DNA of 64,000 nt from Wolfiporia cocos. Lineage: Eukaryota > Basidiomycota > Agaricomycetes > Polyporales > Phaeolaceae. The stretch spans positions 3,410,001 through 3,474,000 of the forward strand of contig JACCLO010000009.1 of NCBI GenBank assembly GCA_029448655.1, read 5' to 3'. Position 1 is the stretch's first letter. Each line of letters begins with the position of its first letter. Below the pieces are notes generated by a model. It was not told the origin of the DNA. It worked only from the letters and a program-made list of their open reading frames with translations, and did not search any database. The translations under genes were made by a program, and so were the position numbers. Of this stretch, positions 31,621 through 41,590 are shown in pieces.

Positions 31621-32315
31621 TGGCGACGGTGGTGGTGGGGGCCGAGGGTCCTGCTGAGTTTGAGTCAGCCGTGACTTCTTCCCAGATCGTTCGGGCACGA
31701 TACGTCTTGCCATCCGTGGGGGGGCGCCGAGTACGGCTTCTTGCCAGAAGCCTGTCCCTTTCCACTACCCGAAGGGGCAGCCGTGGTCTTTCCAGACGCG
31801 GCAGCTGCATCCTTCGCCCTTTGTTGTTCGGCCCACTCAGCGGCAGGCACAAACGTTCCCGCAGCCTTGTCCACGGCAAGCTTAGGACACTTGTTGAAAT
31901 AGTGTCCCGTCTGCTTGCAGTAGGTGCAGACGGCGTCGGGGGCTTTGGCGGGCGCCTTTCCCTTGTCCTTCTTTTTCTCTGACTTCTTCGCAGAAGCGGA
32001 GGACGTCTCCTTCTTTTCGGCAGAGGCCGAGTCCTTCTTGCCGGCCTTCTCGAAAATGGAGCCCTTGATTTTGTCTGGATATGACGTTTGGTACATTTCC
32101 AGAGCGAAGTCGATGAGGGGCTTGATGTCGGTTGGGGCCTTGAAGAACGGAGTCTTGCCGAGGACGTTTAAGGTGTCCTTAACCTTTTTGGGGAGTGTCC
32201 CGGTGAACTCCCACACCAGGGTCTCGTTGGCGGTTTCGGAGAGACGGCCGAGGGTGCGGAACCATTCGCAGTAATTGAAATAGTTCGATTCAGCGAGTTC
32301 CTTGCCCTTGGTTCC
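31562..32315 (-). pseudogene. gag: Gag of E', C-terminal segment
   Basis: Carries the end of the capsid, the Lys-rich tail and a classic CCHC knuckle (VCTYCKQTGHYFNKCPK), then a frameshift near 31725 relative to E, and the last codons ending LEDVL plus TGA (complement of 31562-31564). The upstream part is separated by a C-type solo LTR. Confidence 0.85.
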
Positions 32316-32918
32316 TGACGCAGACACTCACTAAGACTGAAATATAAGTGTTGAGGGGCGGTGTCGATAAAGGTGAAGTGTAATAGTCAAGCAGTTGGTA
32401 AGAGCAACTAGTCGATTGTCGAGGAGAACTATTCTGAGTCTACAATGTACTCAGAGGCCAGCTTATATACATGAAGGGTAAGACCCGTAACACCGTAGGT
32501 AAGACTAGTGATACCGCAGGGCGTAGGGTTATGTACCGGTAATGGTACGACCCGAAGCTTGTGATAGTTCCTAAGGTCACTGACTGAGCGTAAGGCTGCA
32601 GCATGTGACGTGAGTTGGGCCGCTGACTGAGCGAGAGGCAGCGGCAGGTGACGCGAGTCACTAGAAAGCCATGTGACGTGTGGCAACGTATGTTGTGAAC
32701 TCTTTGTAGGGTCACGTGCAGGAAAGATAAGATAAGTCTACAGATAAGACGAGGCGCCGTGATAGGCGCTGAGCTAACGTGCACAAGAGATAAGATAAGA
32801 GTTATCTACGAGAGTGAGATAAGATAGGACATAACGTGACTTGGAAAGCGAGTAGAACGAGCTGTAGAAAATCAGAGAAAATAGGGAAAATTAGGGAAAA
32901 ATAAGAGAAACCGTGACA
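32316..32918 (-). repeat. Solo LTR of family C inside E' gag
   Basis: 603 bp, minus orientation, starting TGACGCAGACAC and ending CCGTGACA. Target duplication GTTCC at 32311-32315 and 32919-32923. Length equals the other family C LTRs. Confidence 0.94.
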
Positions 32919-32923
32919 GTTCC

Positions 32924-34164
32924 ATAGTAGCCGCGAATTTCCTTCTTCGCAATCTCCTTATCCGTCATCTTGCCGTATTGCACCATTACTGACTTGGTGA
33001 AGTCCTCCCAGGTGCCGAGAGGTTCACCGTTTCCTGCCTTCTTGATGAGAGGCGAGAACAACTTGTATGCGTCCCCTGTGACGCGGAAGAGGGCCGTGGT
33101 GATACAGTCATGGTCGCCGTAGACCCTGAGCGTACCGAAGTACAGGCCCATCTTCTCCACCCATTCCTGCGCAGTCACCTTTCCAGATGACCCAGAAAAT
33201 TCGGGGGGAGGGGGAATTTTCGGGTTTTGTGGCAGACCTGGAATCTGCGGGCGACGGCTGCTGCAGCAGTGGCTGCAGGTGGAGCGGCAGCAGCGACCCC
33301 AGTTGTGTGGGCCGGTGCGGGTTCTTCCGGGGGCGTGCGGACACCGGGAGGGTTGGGAATGGAGGAATTCTTGCGACTCCTCCGAAGTTCTTCCTCAACC
33401 TTCTCCATGCGTTCGGCGAACGCGTCCTCGAGGTCATTGAGCCGAGTCCGGTAATCGTCCCAGAGCTGTTCCTCCATTCTGGAGAACTTGGTGGTGTAGT
33501 CCTGGCGGAGTTCCTTGCCAAGGTCCACCAGGGTGGACACAAGCTCGTTGCGGACTGAATTGACCGCTTCGTGTAGCTCGTCTTGGGCAATGTGTTCGAT
33601 TATCCTGGTTTGCCCAGCCAGGGAATCAATTCTGCCATGGATTCGCTCCAGGCGGGCGTGCACCATTCGTCCGAGGGTGTCGACCTTGTCGTGGCTGATC
33701 GCCGCACTTCTTTGCACGGCGGCGTCGAGGATTGCTCCATGCAGGGGTGCATCCACCTTGTGTTGTTCCTCCTCTGGGAGGTACGACTTGAGGCCTTCTT
33801 CGACCTTGGCGTTGGTTCGGCGGATTGGGCCTGAAAACTCTATTTCTAGGTTTGTGAAGGGCCCAATCGGACGGGTGTAGCAAAGCGGGGTGTATCCGGG
33901 GATAGGTATGCCCGGACGCATTCCCATGGGGTTGGATGGGGAGTCCCTTTGTGGGGGAACATCCTCGACTTCATCCTCTCCCTCTTCCTCGCTTAGATGC
34001 TCCAAGGTCACCAGGGGTTGAGTTCCTGAGGGCCCTGCTACCGGGGTCACCGGACCTTCCGAGCGAAGGCGCATTGTGCGACGGTTAGCGAGGGGTGCAC
34101 TGTTGGAGGAGGTGGAAAACATTGCGAATCTGTTTATGACGAATGTTAGTTTCCGGTTACTCAT
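32924..34164 (-). pseudogene. gag: Gag of E', N-terminal segment
   Basis: Starts at the ATG complementary to 34162-34164 (MSNRKLTFV, as in E). It holds the acidic and coiled-coil part and then an Ala-rich linker. Relative to E the frame shifts in the linker, so the first frame terminates near 33175 and the capsid (TAQEWVEKMGLYFG) continues in another phase. This gag cannot make full-length protein. Confidence 0.87.
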
Positions 34165-34268
34165 TGTCTTAGATTCTTAAGAAGGGAGTTTTGGTTTTGA
34201 AAGCTGCAACTTTTGTTATAGATCACACTTGCACTCTATTTCAGAGTTAAAAGATGATAGTATTTCTA

Positions 34269-35074
34269 CTATACAATCGCGAGTATATCCTCTTTTACCG
34301 AAGTAGTTGAGGGCCCTGCCACCTTGTCAGGTGGTGTTACACTGAAGGCAAAAGAAATTTTTAGCGCTACGCATAATGCTATGATACGAGCTAAGTCCGT
34401 ACGCCAATCCAAAAAGGAAATGTTGCCGAGCTGTTTACAGTATTTTTTCATAATTCTCCACTCTCTATTGGTGATCCTCCCCCGTCTCACTCTATCCTTT
34501 ACGTTATCCACCAAATCCTCTAATTCTACTACCATAGTATGGAAACGCATGTCGTTTTCCATATGGAATCCTGGGTAATTAGGGGGGTGGTTGGCGAGAG
34601 GAGTGAGACGAGTGAGAGTGCCTTCTAGCATGGGAATAACTTGATCGCATGCTTGGAAAGGCTTCTTCTTCCCGAAGACGAGGGAAGGGTCGAGAATCTT
34701 GTGGTTGGCCGGAACGGGAGGTCTGGCCGCCGGGCTGGAGAGGCGGAGGGCCAGTGAAGAAGCTGCTTGCTTGGCTTCCTTGGCGGCTTGTTTGGCGGCG
34801 ATTTGCTTATTCAGCTTATCGCGGGCGAGCTTGAGCTTGTTGAGTTTGCGGAGTTTGATAAGGTTCTCCATGGCGGTAATGGAAGCGGCTAGCTTCTCTT
34901 CCTCTGTCCAGATACGCTTAGCGAGTGGAACTGGCTTGGGAGGTCGAGGAGCGGGTTTCCCAGCCTCAGCGATGTGCTTTGGCATGTGGACGGGAATCTC
35001 CCAAAGATGGAGCTTTCCGGTGTAGTCTTCCTTTACAGGAAGCGTGTAGGTGACGTCCTCTGCCCGAGGAATGT
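34269..35074 (-). pseudogene. ORF1 of E', C-terminal segment
   Basis: Matches residues of E ORF1 from the IPRAED region to the C-terminus (KVAGPSTTS...DILAIV) without a visible frameshift. It is split from its first ~39 codons (47603-47720) by element F. It retains LWEIP and the helical block RGRITNREWRIMKKYCKQLG. The coding parts total 924 nt, the same as in E, so ORF1 survived better than gag in this old copy. Confidence 0.85.
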
Positions 35075-35649
35075 TGTCACAGAATATCCAGGGGGATATC
35101 TAACAACCCTCGCTATAGATTATACGGGCGGCGCTAGGCGTACGCCGCTCCTCTGAGCCTCAGCCACCTCCACGTCAGTCTCTCTAGTTTGTAGGTCACC
35201 TGACTGTATAGGTTAGCGCTGTAGGATAGCGCGCGCCTCAGGTACTCACGTTATGGTCACACGATGTATCACATGTCTTGCTTATGTACTTACTTACCTA
35301 AGCCGTTAGGGCGGTGCTGCGCACAGGCCAGCACTTAAGGGTAGACACATAGCATAGCGTTCTTGCATGTATATAAGATACGACGAGATGGGGCTTATTC
35401 CCCATCTCTAAGATTCTCGACAACTGAGCCTCTGGCTCCTCTCTTATTATGTGCGCTGCACGACTCGCCTTAGGGCGCCCTCTACTACTAGACTGGTAGC
35501 GGTCCGACTATGCAAGTATCCTGTACGACGACTCCCTAATTCCGAGGGAATGCCTCTACATCGTCGTTACTTGCCGCCGTCTCGTCGCAAGGCCTTGGGG
35601 ATTTCCCCTGCCCATAGCAGGGTCGCACAGCCCTAGTAAGTCTGTGTCA
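35075..35649 (+). repeat. 5' LTR of element F (575 bp)
   Basis: Starts TGTCACAGAATATCC. TATATAA near 35370 and the self-primer ATCTCTAAGAT at 35404-35414 pair with the priming site ATCTTAGAGAT at 35652-35662. Confidence 0.93.
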
Positions 35650-36798
35650 TAATCTTAGAGATATCTTACCTCCCCCCGTGCGTCCCCGCGCATGGGCCGA
35701 GGGTTGACACAGACTTACGTCTGTGCTACCCCTGGGCTCAGGGGGAACCATACACGCCGTTGAGCGAGCCTACAAGTCACCGTGCCAGCGCTGAACGCAG
35801 AGGCAACGTGGGGGTGACTAGTCCCCTTGTGTACGTCGAGGTAACAGAGGTGGCTCACAGACTAGCACGACGCGATACGGGCCCCGGGCCAGAGAGCATC
35901 ACAGCGATAGTAAGAAAGGGGCTATGCCCAATTGTCGAGAATCTTAGGAATGGGGAGTAAGCCCACATTCCGTCGTAATATATACATGAGCGATGTGACT
36001 ACTAGTACTGCCCTAAAGATGAGGCCTGTGCGCCGTATCTACTGGGTCATGTGCTAAGTGACGCTACATGTAACTACTGTGACCATAACGTGAGTACCGG
36101 AGGCGCGCGCTACCCTACAGCGCTAACCTAACGACCAGGTGACCTGCAATAACTGGGAGTGACGCTGGAGGTGGCTATGGAGTAGAGGCGCGGCGTACGC
36201 CTAGCGCCGCACGTACAACCTATAGCGAGGGAGTCTAAATTAATAAAGGAATAATTTGTGACAAGGGTTCTCTACCTATAGGTCGCCATGGCAATGCGGC
36301 GGGGCAGCCTCTGGTAGAAGCGCCAGAGGTCCGTAGTCTTACGAGCCCCCACGAAGCATTACACCAGGCAAAGCGACCATAGGGAATGAGAAGTAAGTCC
36401 GCCCCCCATCGAACACTGGGTAGCCGGATCGAATGTCCATAAGCCGCGCTCGAGGGCCCGCCGCCACTCGCCTGACAAGGCAGTGTGCGCGTGGAGGTCT
36501 AGTGCAGGACATCCATTATCCTGGGCGGCAGGAGCCAACTCGAAAATCTTTGACTAGTGGGTATGCGAAGGAACCCGCAAGGGTCTCCAACCCCACACCG
36601 ACAGTCACGAAGGTCAGACAGCAACAACCACAACCGACTACCATACTCGACAGCGCAAACCACATACCCCGAGGTCGGCGCATCACGCTCAGCCACGTTG
36701 GCGTCAGTCCTAGGAGCGGAATGACTTGACCATTACCCAACTCCGATGGGCCCGCTCACCTCTGACGAACCTCTTACGCTCACGTCGCGGGATGTAAG
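35650..36798 (+). other. Internal region of element F, left part (interrupted by J)
   Basis: TA, priming site, then blocks shared with H (GCCATGGCAA...GGGGCAGCC near 36285; GTATGCGAAGG near 36559; CACATACCCCGAGGTCGG near 36660). No convincing gene. Element E is inserted at 36799. Confidence 0.8.
35706..36263 (-). repeat. Solo LTR J inside F
   Basis: 558 bp, minus orientation; element-sense start TGTCACAAATTATTCC. Target duplication AGGGT at 35701-35705 and 36264-36268. The terminal hairpin CACAGAC-TTAC-GTCTGTG (35709-35726) is the clearest in the window. Confidence 0.92.
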
Positions 36799-37498
36799 TG
36801 TCACAGATTTGTGACATTCCACTATTTTTCCCGTATTTTTACCTATTTATCTGGTATTTCTACGACCTTGTAGACATTTACGCTGCTAAGCGCCCGTCTA
36901 CACGTACACGCAACCAAACAACACGTACACAACGCGGTATACGTCCACTTGTCATAACAACACGTACATAACACGTTTGTACGCGTCAATGACTCAGCGG
37001 ACTAACCTCCGGTGTCACGCGCCTTACTCATATCCCGATACCGGGGTATGTCAGTACGATTGGATAAGCGGCCTGCTCGTTATCACATGCCAATGCCCTT
37101 ACGATTACTCATATCCCGATGCCGGTATATAAGAATCACATGTATGGCTTACTAACGTAGCTACAGCCACTTCCACAACATGGACCTACAGTCCAAAACA
37201 AACGATCTTACTGGTGCGGCCATTACCGGCGCACATGGTCTATTGTAGTTTACGACTTAACCATATTAGTTATGTCTGCGCACAGACCACCTTCATGTTT
37301 GGCTCCCTTACCGGTAACCAAACAAAGCATGTATATAAGTAGGGCTATCACTGCGGATAAGCCTTAGATTTGTTCTCTGCATTCGCACAGTTACATAACA
37401 TCTCTGCTTGCGCCCACTAGCCTCCTCACCAACCTCCAGCAACTCCTTCAAGTCGCTTATAAGGTTATAGTGTGAGTCCCACAGTCTAGTCTGTGTCA
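36799..37498 (+). repeat. 5' LTR of element E (700 bp)
   Basis: Starts TGTCACAGATTTGTG, ends TAGTCTGTGTCA with the terminal hairpin CACAG-TCTAGT-CTGTG (37480-37495). It contains a direct repeat ACTCATATCCCGATRCCGG at about 37027 and 37107. Confidence 0.95.
37332..37376 (+). promoter_or_regulatory. TATA box and predicted RNA start/self-primer of element E
   Basis: TATATAA at 37332-37338, then AGATTTGTTCT at 37366-37376, the exact complement of the priming site at 37501-37511. Confidence 0.8.
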
Positions 37499-38518
37499 TA
37501 AGAACAAATCTCCCCCTACCCCCGCCCTTGCGCTTGCGCTTGGGTCTGGGTTTCTATCCTACAGGGGCTATTACTTGTTGCTGCGCACATCCCTTTCTGC
37601 CTGACAAGGCGATTGGGGTGATAGTTGAGATCTGGGGGATACATCGCCATCCTCGGCAGAGGATTGGCAACCAGGGAAGCCACACCGCCTTTTTAGGCAG
37701 GAGGTCTACCTAACCCGGACTCCAGGGTCAAGGAGACATGGTCCTCGCTGACAAGCTTGGACTATGCGCGGTTAAGACCCGCCTGTGGAGAAAAGGGGAC
37801 GGTCTGCCCGTGTACGCCCAACCCCCTGTCATGGCAAGCGTTGTTCAGCGCCCCATCACTATCCATAGGGTCATCATTATGATGGCATGGGAATTTTCCA
37901 AAGCCGCCTCCCAGGCGTAAGGGACCTGCTTTGAACCCGTTATGGGAAAAGCAGTGAGGGGGGTGACGTAAAAAATCACCCTGCCATAGGTCACTCGCGG
38001 TAGCCAATAGCATAAGTCCTCCGGGCAGCTCGGCGTGCGAGCATGGGTCAAACGGATTTGGGGCCCCATTGGAAGAGAAGCGCGTGGCCCACTCCTTCGG
38101 GATGTGGAGCGCTGCTGTCTCGCGATCTTAGATCGACAATGGTTTTTTAGCCCTGATGTGACACCCATGTGGCTACAGACGGCAACCTCATTGTTGAAGC
38201 ATGGACAGGCTAAGGGATGTAAAATCCCAGCCACTTTCCGGCATCATCCCTCCGGGGCGGTGTCGTGTATCCGAATCCCAATCATCTGACCCAGGAACCG
38301 GCCTGGCAGTCAGCAACTCTACCCCTGGAGTCGGCGCCTCTGACCGTTAGGGTCATGCGAATATCCGCGCCGTCTCGGCACAGGGTTTGCGCGCAACATA
38401 AGAGTAATTATGCCCCGTAGTACACCTTCTTTGCTCCTGAAAAGGAGTCCACTACCCTACCTTACATAATCCCTTTTATTCCTGTTCTTGGACGTATCAC
38501 TGGGAAACTTCGTTTCTC
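37499..38518 (+). other. Untranslated leader of element E
   Basis: About 1,020 nt. Contains ATCTGGGGGATACATCGCCA (37630-37649), shared with C2 and, with a one-base gap, with A and B. A possible stem GGGTGA/TCACCC lies at 37961-37966 and 37976-37981. No conserved gene; short open frames are shadows or chance. Confidence 0.7.
37501..37511 (+). other. Self-priming site of element E
   Basis: AGAACAAATCT, two bases (TA) after the LTR, pairs with 37366-37376 over 11 nt. Confidence 0.8.
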
Positions 38519-39442
38519 ATGAAAGCTGCACTTTCTAGAATCATGCCCCGCGCTACCCGTCGCACCCGTGGCTCCTCCACTGCCCCTTACGTCAAACCGG
38601 CGAAGCGGTCCCTTCTCAGCCGCATCGACACCGCCGACATTCCTCGGGCAGAGGACGTCACCTACACGCTTCCTGTAAAGGAAGATTACACTGGGAAACT
38701 CCATCTTTGGGAGATTCCCGTCCACATGCCAAAGCACATTGCTGAGGCTGGGAAACCCGCTCCTCGACCTCCCAAACCAGTTCCACTTGCCAAGCGCATC
38801 TGGACAGAGGAAGAGAAGCTAGCGCAATCCATTACCGCCATGGAGAACCTTATCGAACTCCGCGAACTCAACAAGCTCAAGCTCGCCCGCGATAAGCTGA
38901 ATAAGCGAATCGCTGCCAAACAAGCCGCCAAGGAAGCCAAGCAAGCAGCTTCTTCACTGGCCCTCCGTCTCTCCAGCCCGGTGGCCGGACCATCCGTTCC
39001 GACCAACCACAAGATTCTCGACCCTTCCCTCATCTTCGGGAAGAAGAAGCCTCTCCAAGCATGCGATCAAGTTATTCCCATGCTGGAAGGCACTCTCACC
39101 CGCCTCACTCCTCTCGCCAACCACCCCCCTAATTACCCAGGCTTCCATATGGAAAACGACATGCGTTTCCATACTATGGTAGTAGAATTGGAGGACTTGG
39201 TGGATAACGTAAAGGATAGAGCGAGACGGGGGAGGATCACCAATAGAGACTGGAGAATTATGAAAAAGTATTGCAAACAGCTCGGCAATATTTCCTTTTT
39301 GGACTGGCGTACGGACTTAGCTCGTATCGTAACAGAATGTGTAGCGCTACAAATTACTTTTGCCTTCGGTGTAACACCACCTGACAAGGTGGCAGGGCCC
39401 TCAACTACTTCGGTAGAAGAGGATATACTCGCGATTGTATAG
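38519..39442 (+). CDS. ORF1 of element E, conserved protein of unknown function
   Basis: 307 residues, basic at the N-terminus. LWEIP at residues 63-67 corresponds to LWDIP in C2 and EWHIA in B. A Pro-rich stretch is followed by a Lys/Ala/Glu-rich probable helix (about 90-150), a hydrophobic Pro/Asn segment, and a C-terminal helical block (VVELEDLVDNVKDRARRG, NRDWRIMKKYCKQLGN) that lines up with NEDLRRLEKYLRRVEHVF in B and NKQMRLLVKNCKIIGNF in C2. The CTEKKxDW motif of B and C2 is not conserved in E. It lies 102 nt upstream of gag. The function is unknown; the decayed relative E' keeps the frame readable. Confidence 0.87.
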   Translation: MKAALSRIMPRATRRTRGSSTAPYVKPAKRSLLSRIDTADIPRAEDVTYTLPVKEDYTGKLHLWEIPVHMPKHIAEAGKPAPRPPKPVPLAKRIWTEEEKLAQSITAMENLIELRELNKLKLARDKLNKRIAAKQAAKEAKQAASSLALRLSSPVAGPSVPTNHKILDPSLIFGKKKPLQACDQVIPMLEGTLTRLTPLANHPPNYPGFHMENDMRFHTMVVELEDLVDNVKDRARRGRITNRDWRIMKKYCKQLGNISFLDWRTDLARIVTECVALQITFAFGVTPPDKVAGPSTTSVEEDILAIV

Positions 39443-39544
39443 TAGAAATACTATCATCTTTTAACTCTGAAATAGAGTGCGAGTGTGATCTATAACGAAA
39501 GTTGCAGCTTTCAAACCCAATCCCTTCCTAAAGAATCTAAGACA

Positions 39545-41590
39545 ATGAGTAACCGGAAACTAACATTCGTCACAAACAGTTATTCACAAAAAATGTCTTC
39601 CACCTCCTCCGTCAGCACTCCCCTTGCTCCCCGCAAGATGCGCCTCCGCTCAGAAGGCCCGGTGACACCGGTAGCTGGTCCCTCGGGAACCCAGCAACTG
39701 GTAACGCTGGAGCACCTAAGCGAGGGAGAAGAAGAGGAAGAGGAAGGAGAAGAGGAAATGCCGGAGTTCGCTCCCCCGCAAAGGGAATCTCCGACCAACC
39801 CCATGGGTACACGCCCAGGCTCCCCCATTGCCGGATACCCACCGGCTCGTCGAACTCGCCCTATCGGGCCCGCCACCACCCTGGAAATGGAATTTTCGGG
39901 TCCGACACGACAGACCAATGTCGCTGTCGAGAACAACCTCAAGGCGTACCTTCCTGAGGAGGAACACCACAAGGTGGATGGGTCCATACATGGGCCAATC
40001 ATCGATGCCGCCGTACAACGAAGTGCGGCCATAAGCCATGACACCACCGACACCCTAGGTCGAATGGTGCACGCCCGCCTGGAGCGTATCCATGAACGAA
40101 TCGATTCCCTGGCTGGGCAATCCAGGGCAATCGAACAGAAGGCCCAAGACGAGCTACACGAAGCGGTCAATTCGGTCCGGAACGAGGTATTGTCCACCAT
40201 GGTGGACCTCGGCAAGGAACTCCGACAGGAGTACACCGCCAAGCTCTCCGAAATGGAGAAGCAGCTCCGAAAGGACTACCGGTCCCGGCTGGACGACCTC
40301 GAGGATGCGTTCGCAGAGCGCATGGAGAAGGTTGACGAGGAACTTCGGAGAATTCGCAAGAATCCCTCCGTTCCCAACCCTCCCGGCATCCGCACGCCCC
40401 CGGAAGACCCGGCACCGGCCCCCGGTCATGCTCAAGCCAGAGCAGCCGAGGCCGCTGCCGCCGCTCAAGCTGCAGCCGCTGCTGCAGCAGCCGTCGCCCC
40501 GCAGATTCCAGGTCTGCCTCAAAACCTGAAAATCCCCCCTCCCCCCGAATTCTCCGGGTCATCTGGAAAGGTGACTGCGCAGGAATGGGTGGAAAAGATG
40601 GGCCTGTACTTCGGTACGCTCCGGGGCTACGACGACCATGACCGTATCACCACGGCCCTCTTCCGCGTCACAGGGGACGCATACAAATTTTTCTCGCCTC
40701 TCATCAAGAAGGCAGGAAACGGTGAACCTCTCGGCACCTGGGAGGACTTCACCAAATCCGTAATGGTGCAATACGGGAAGATGACGGATAAGGAGATCGC
40801 GAAAAAGGAAATTCGCCGCTACTACGGTACCAAGGGCAAGGAACTCGCAGAATCGAACTATTTCAATTACTGCGAACGATTCCGCACCCTCGGCCGTCTC
40901 TCCGAAACCGCCAACGAGACCCTGGTGTGGGAGTTCACCGAAACACTTCCCGAAAAGGTTAAGGACACCTTGAACGTCCTCGGCAAGACCCCCTTCTTCA
41001 AGGCCCCGACCGACATCGAGCCCCTCATCGACTTCGCCCTGGAAATGTACCAAACGTCATATCCAGACAAGATCAAGGGGTCGATTTTCGAGAAGGCCGG
41101 CAAGAAGGACTCGGCACCTACCGAAAAGAAGGAGACGTCCTCCGCTTCTGCAAAGAAGTCGGAGAAAAAGAAGGACAAGGGAAAGGCGCCCGCCAAAGCC
41201 CCCGCCGACACCGCCAACGCCGTCTGCACCTACTGCAAGCAGACGGGACACTATTTCAACAAGTGTCCTAAGCTTGCCGCGGACAAGGCTGCGGGAACGT
41301 TCGTGCCTGCCGCTCAGCGGGCCGAACAACAAAGGGCGAAGGATGCAGCTGCCGCGTCTGGAAAGACCACGGCTGCTCCTTCGGGTAGTGGAAAGGGACA
41401 GGCTTCTGGCAAGAAGCCGTACTCGGCGCCCCCCGCGGATGGCAAGACGTATCGTGCCCGAACGATCTGGGAAGAAGTGACGGCTGACTCAAGCTCAGCA
41501 GGACCCTCGAACCCCGCCACCACCATCGCCAATGTCGGGACCATCTCGGTTCCCCTCACCCCCACCACGCGTCTCGAAGACGTCTTGTGA
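39545..41590 (+). CDS. gag: Gag polyprotein of element E
   Basis: 681 residues from the ATG at 39545 (MSNRKL, the same start as E'). It has an acidic N-terminal part (Glu-rich run near 39730), a long coiled coil around 40050-40360, a poly-Ala linker, a capsid domain (PPPEFSGSSGKVTAQEW onward; WEDFTKSVMVQYGKMTDKE), a Lys-rich tail and a classic C-x2-C-x4-H-x4-C zinc knuckle (41225-41268). The stop TGA at 41588-41590 lies inside the pol frame. Gag forms the particle and binds RNA. The B and C2 knuckles depart from this form. Confidence 0.94.
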   Translation: MSNRKLTFVTNSYSQKMSSTSSVSTPLAPRKMRLRSEGPVTPVAGPSGTQQLVTLEHLSEGEEEEEEGEEEMPEFAPPQRESPTNPMGTRPGSPIAGYPPARRTRPIGPATTLEMEFSGPTRQTNVAVENNLKAYLPEEEHHKVDGSIHGPIIDAAVQRSAAISHDTTDTLGRMVHARLERIHERIDSLAGQSRAIEQKAQDELHEAVNSVRNEVLSTMVDLGKELRQEYTAKLSEMEKQLRKDYRSRLDDLEDAFAERMEKVDEELRRIRKNPSVPNPPGIRTPPEDPAPAPGHAQARAAEAAAAAQAAAAAAAAVAPQIPGLPQNLKIPPPPEFSGSSGKVTAQEWVEKMGLYFGTLRGYDDHDRITTALFRVTGDAYKFFSPLIKKAGNGEPLGTWEDFTKSVMVQYGKMTDKEIAKKEIRRYYGTKGKELAESNYFNYCERFRTLGRLSETANETLVWEFTETLPEKVKDTLNVLGKTPFFKAPTDIEPLIDFALEMYQTSYPDKIKGSIFEKAGKKDSAPTEKKETSSASAKKSEKKKDKGKAPAKAPADTANAVCTYCKQTGHYFNKCPKLAADKAAGTFVPAAQRAEQQRAKDAAAASGKTTAAPSGSGKGQASGKKPYSAPPADGKTYRARTIWEEVTADSSSAGPSNPATTIANVGTISVPLTPTTRLEDVL

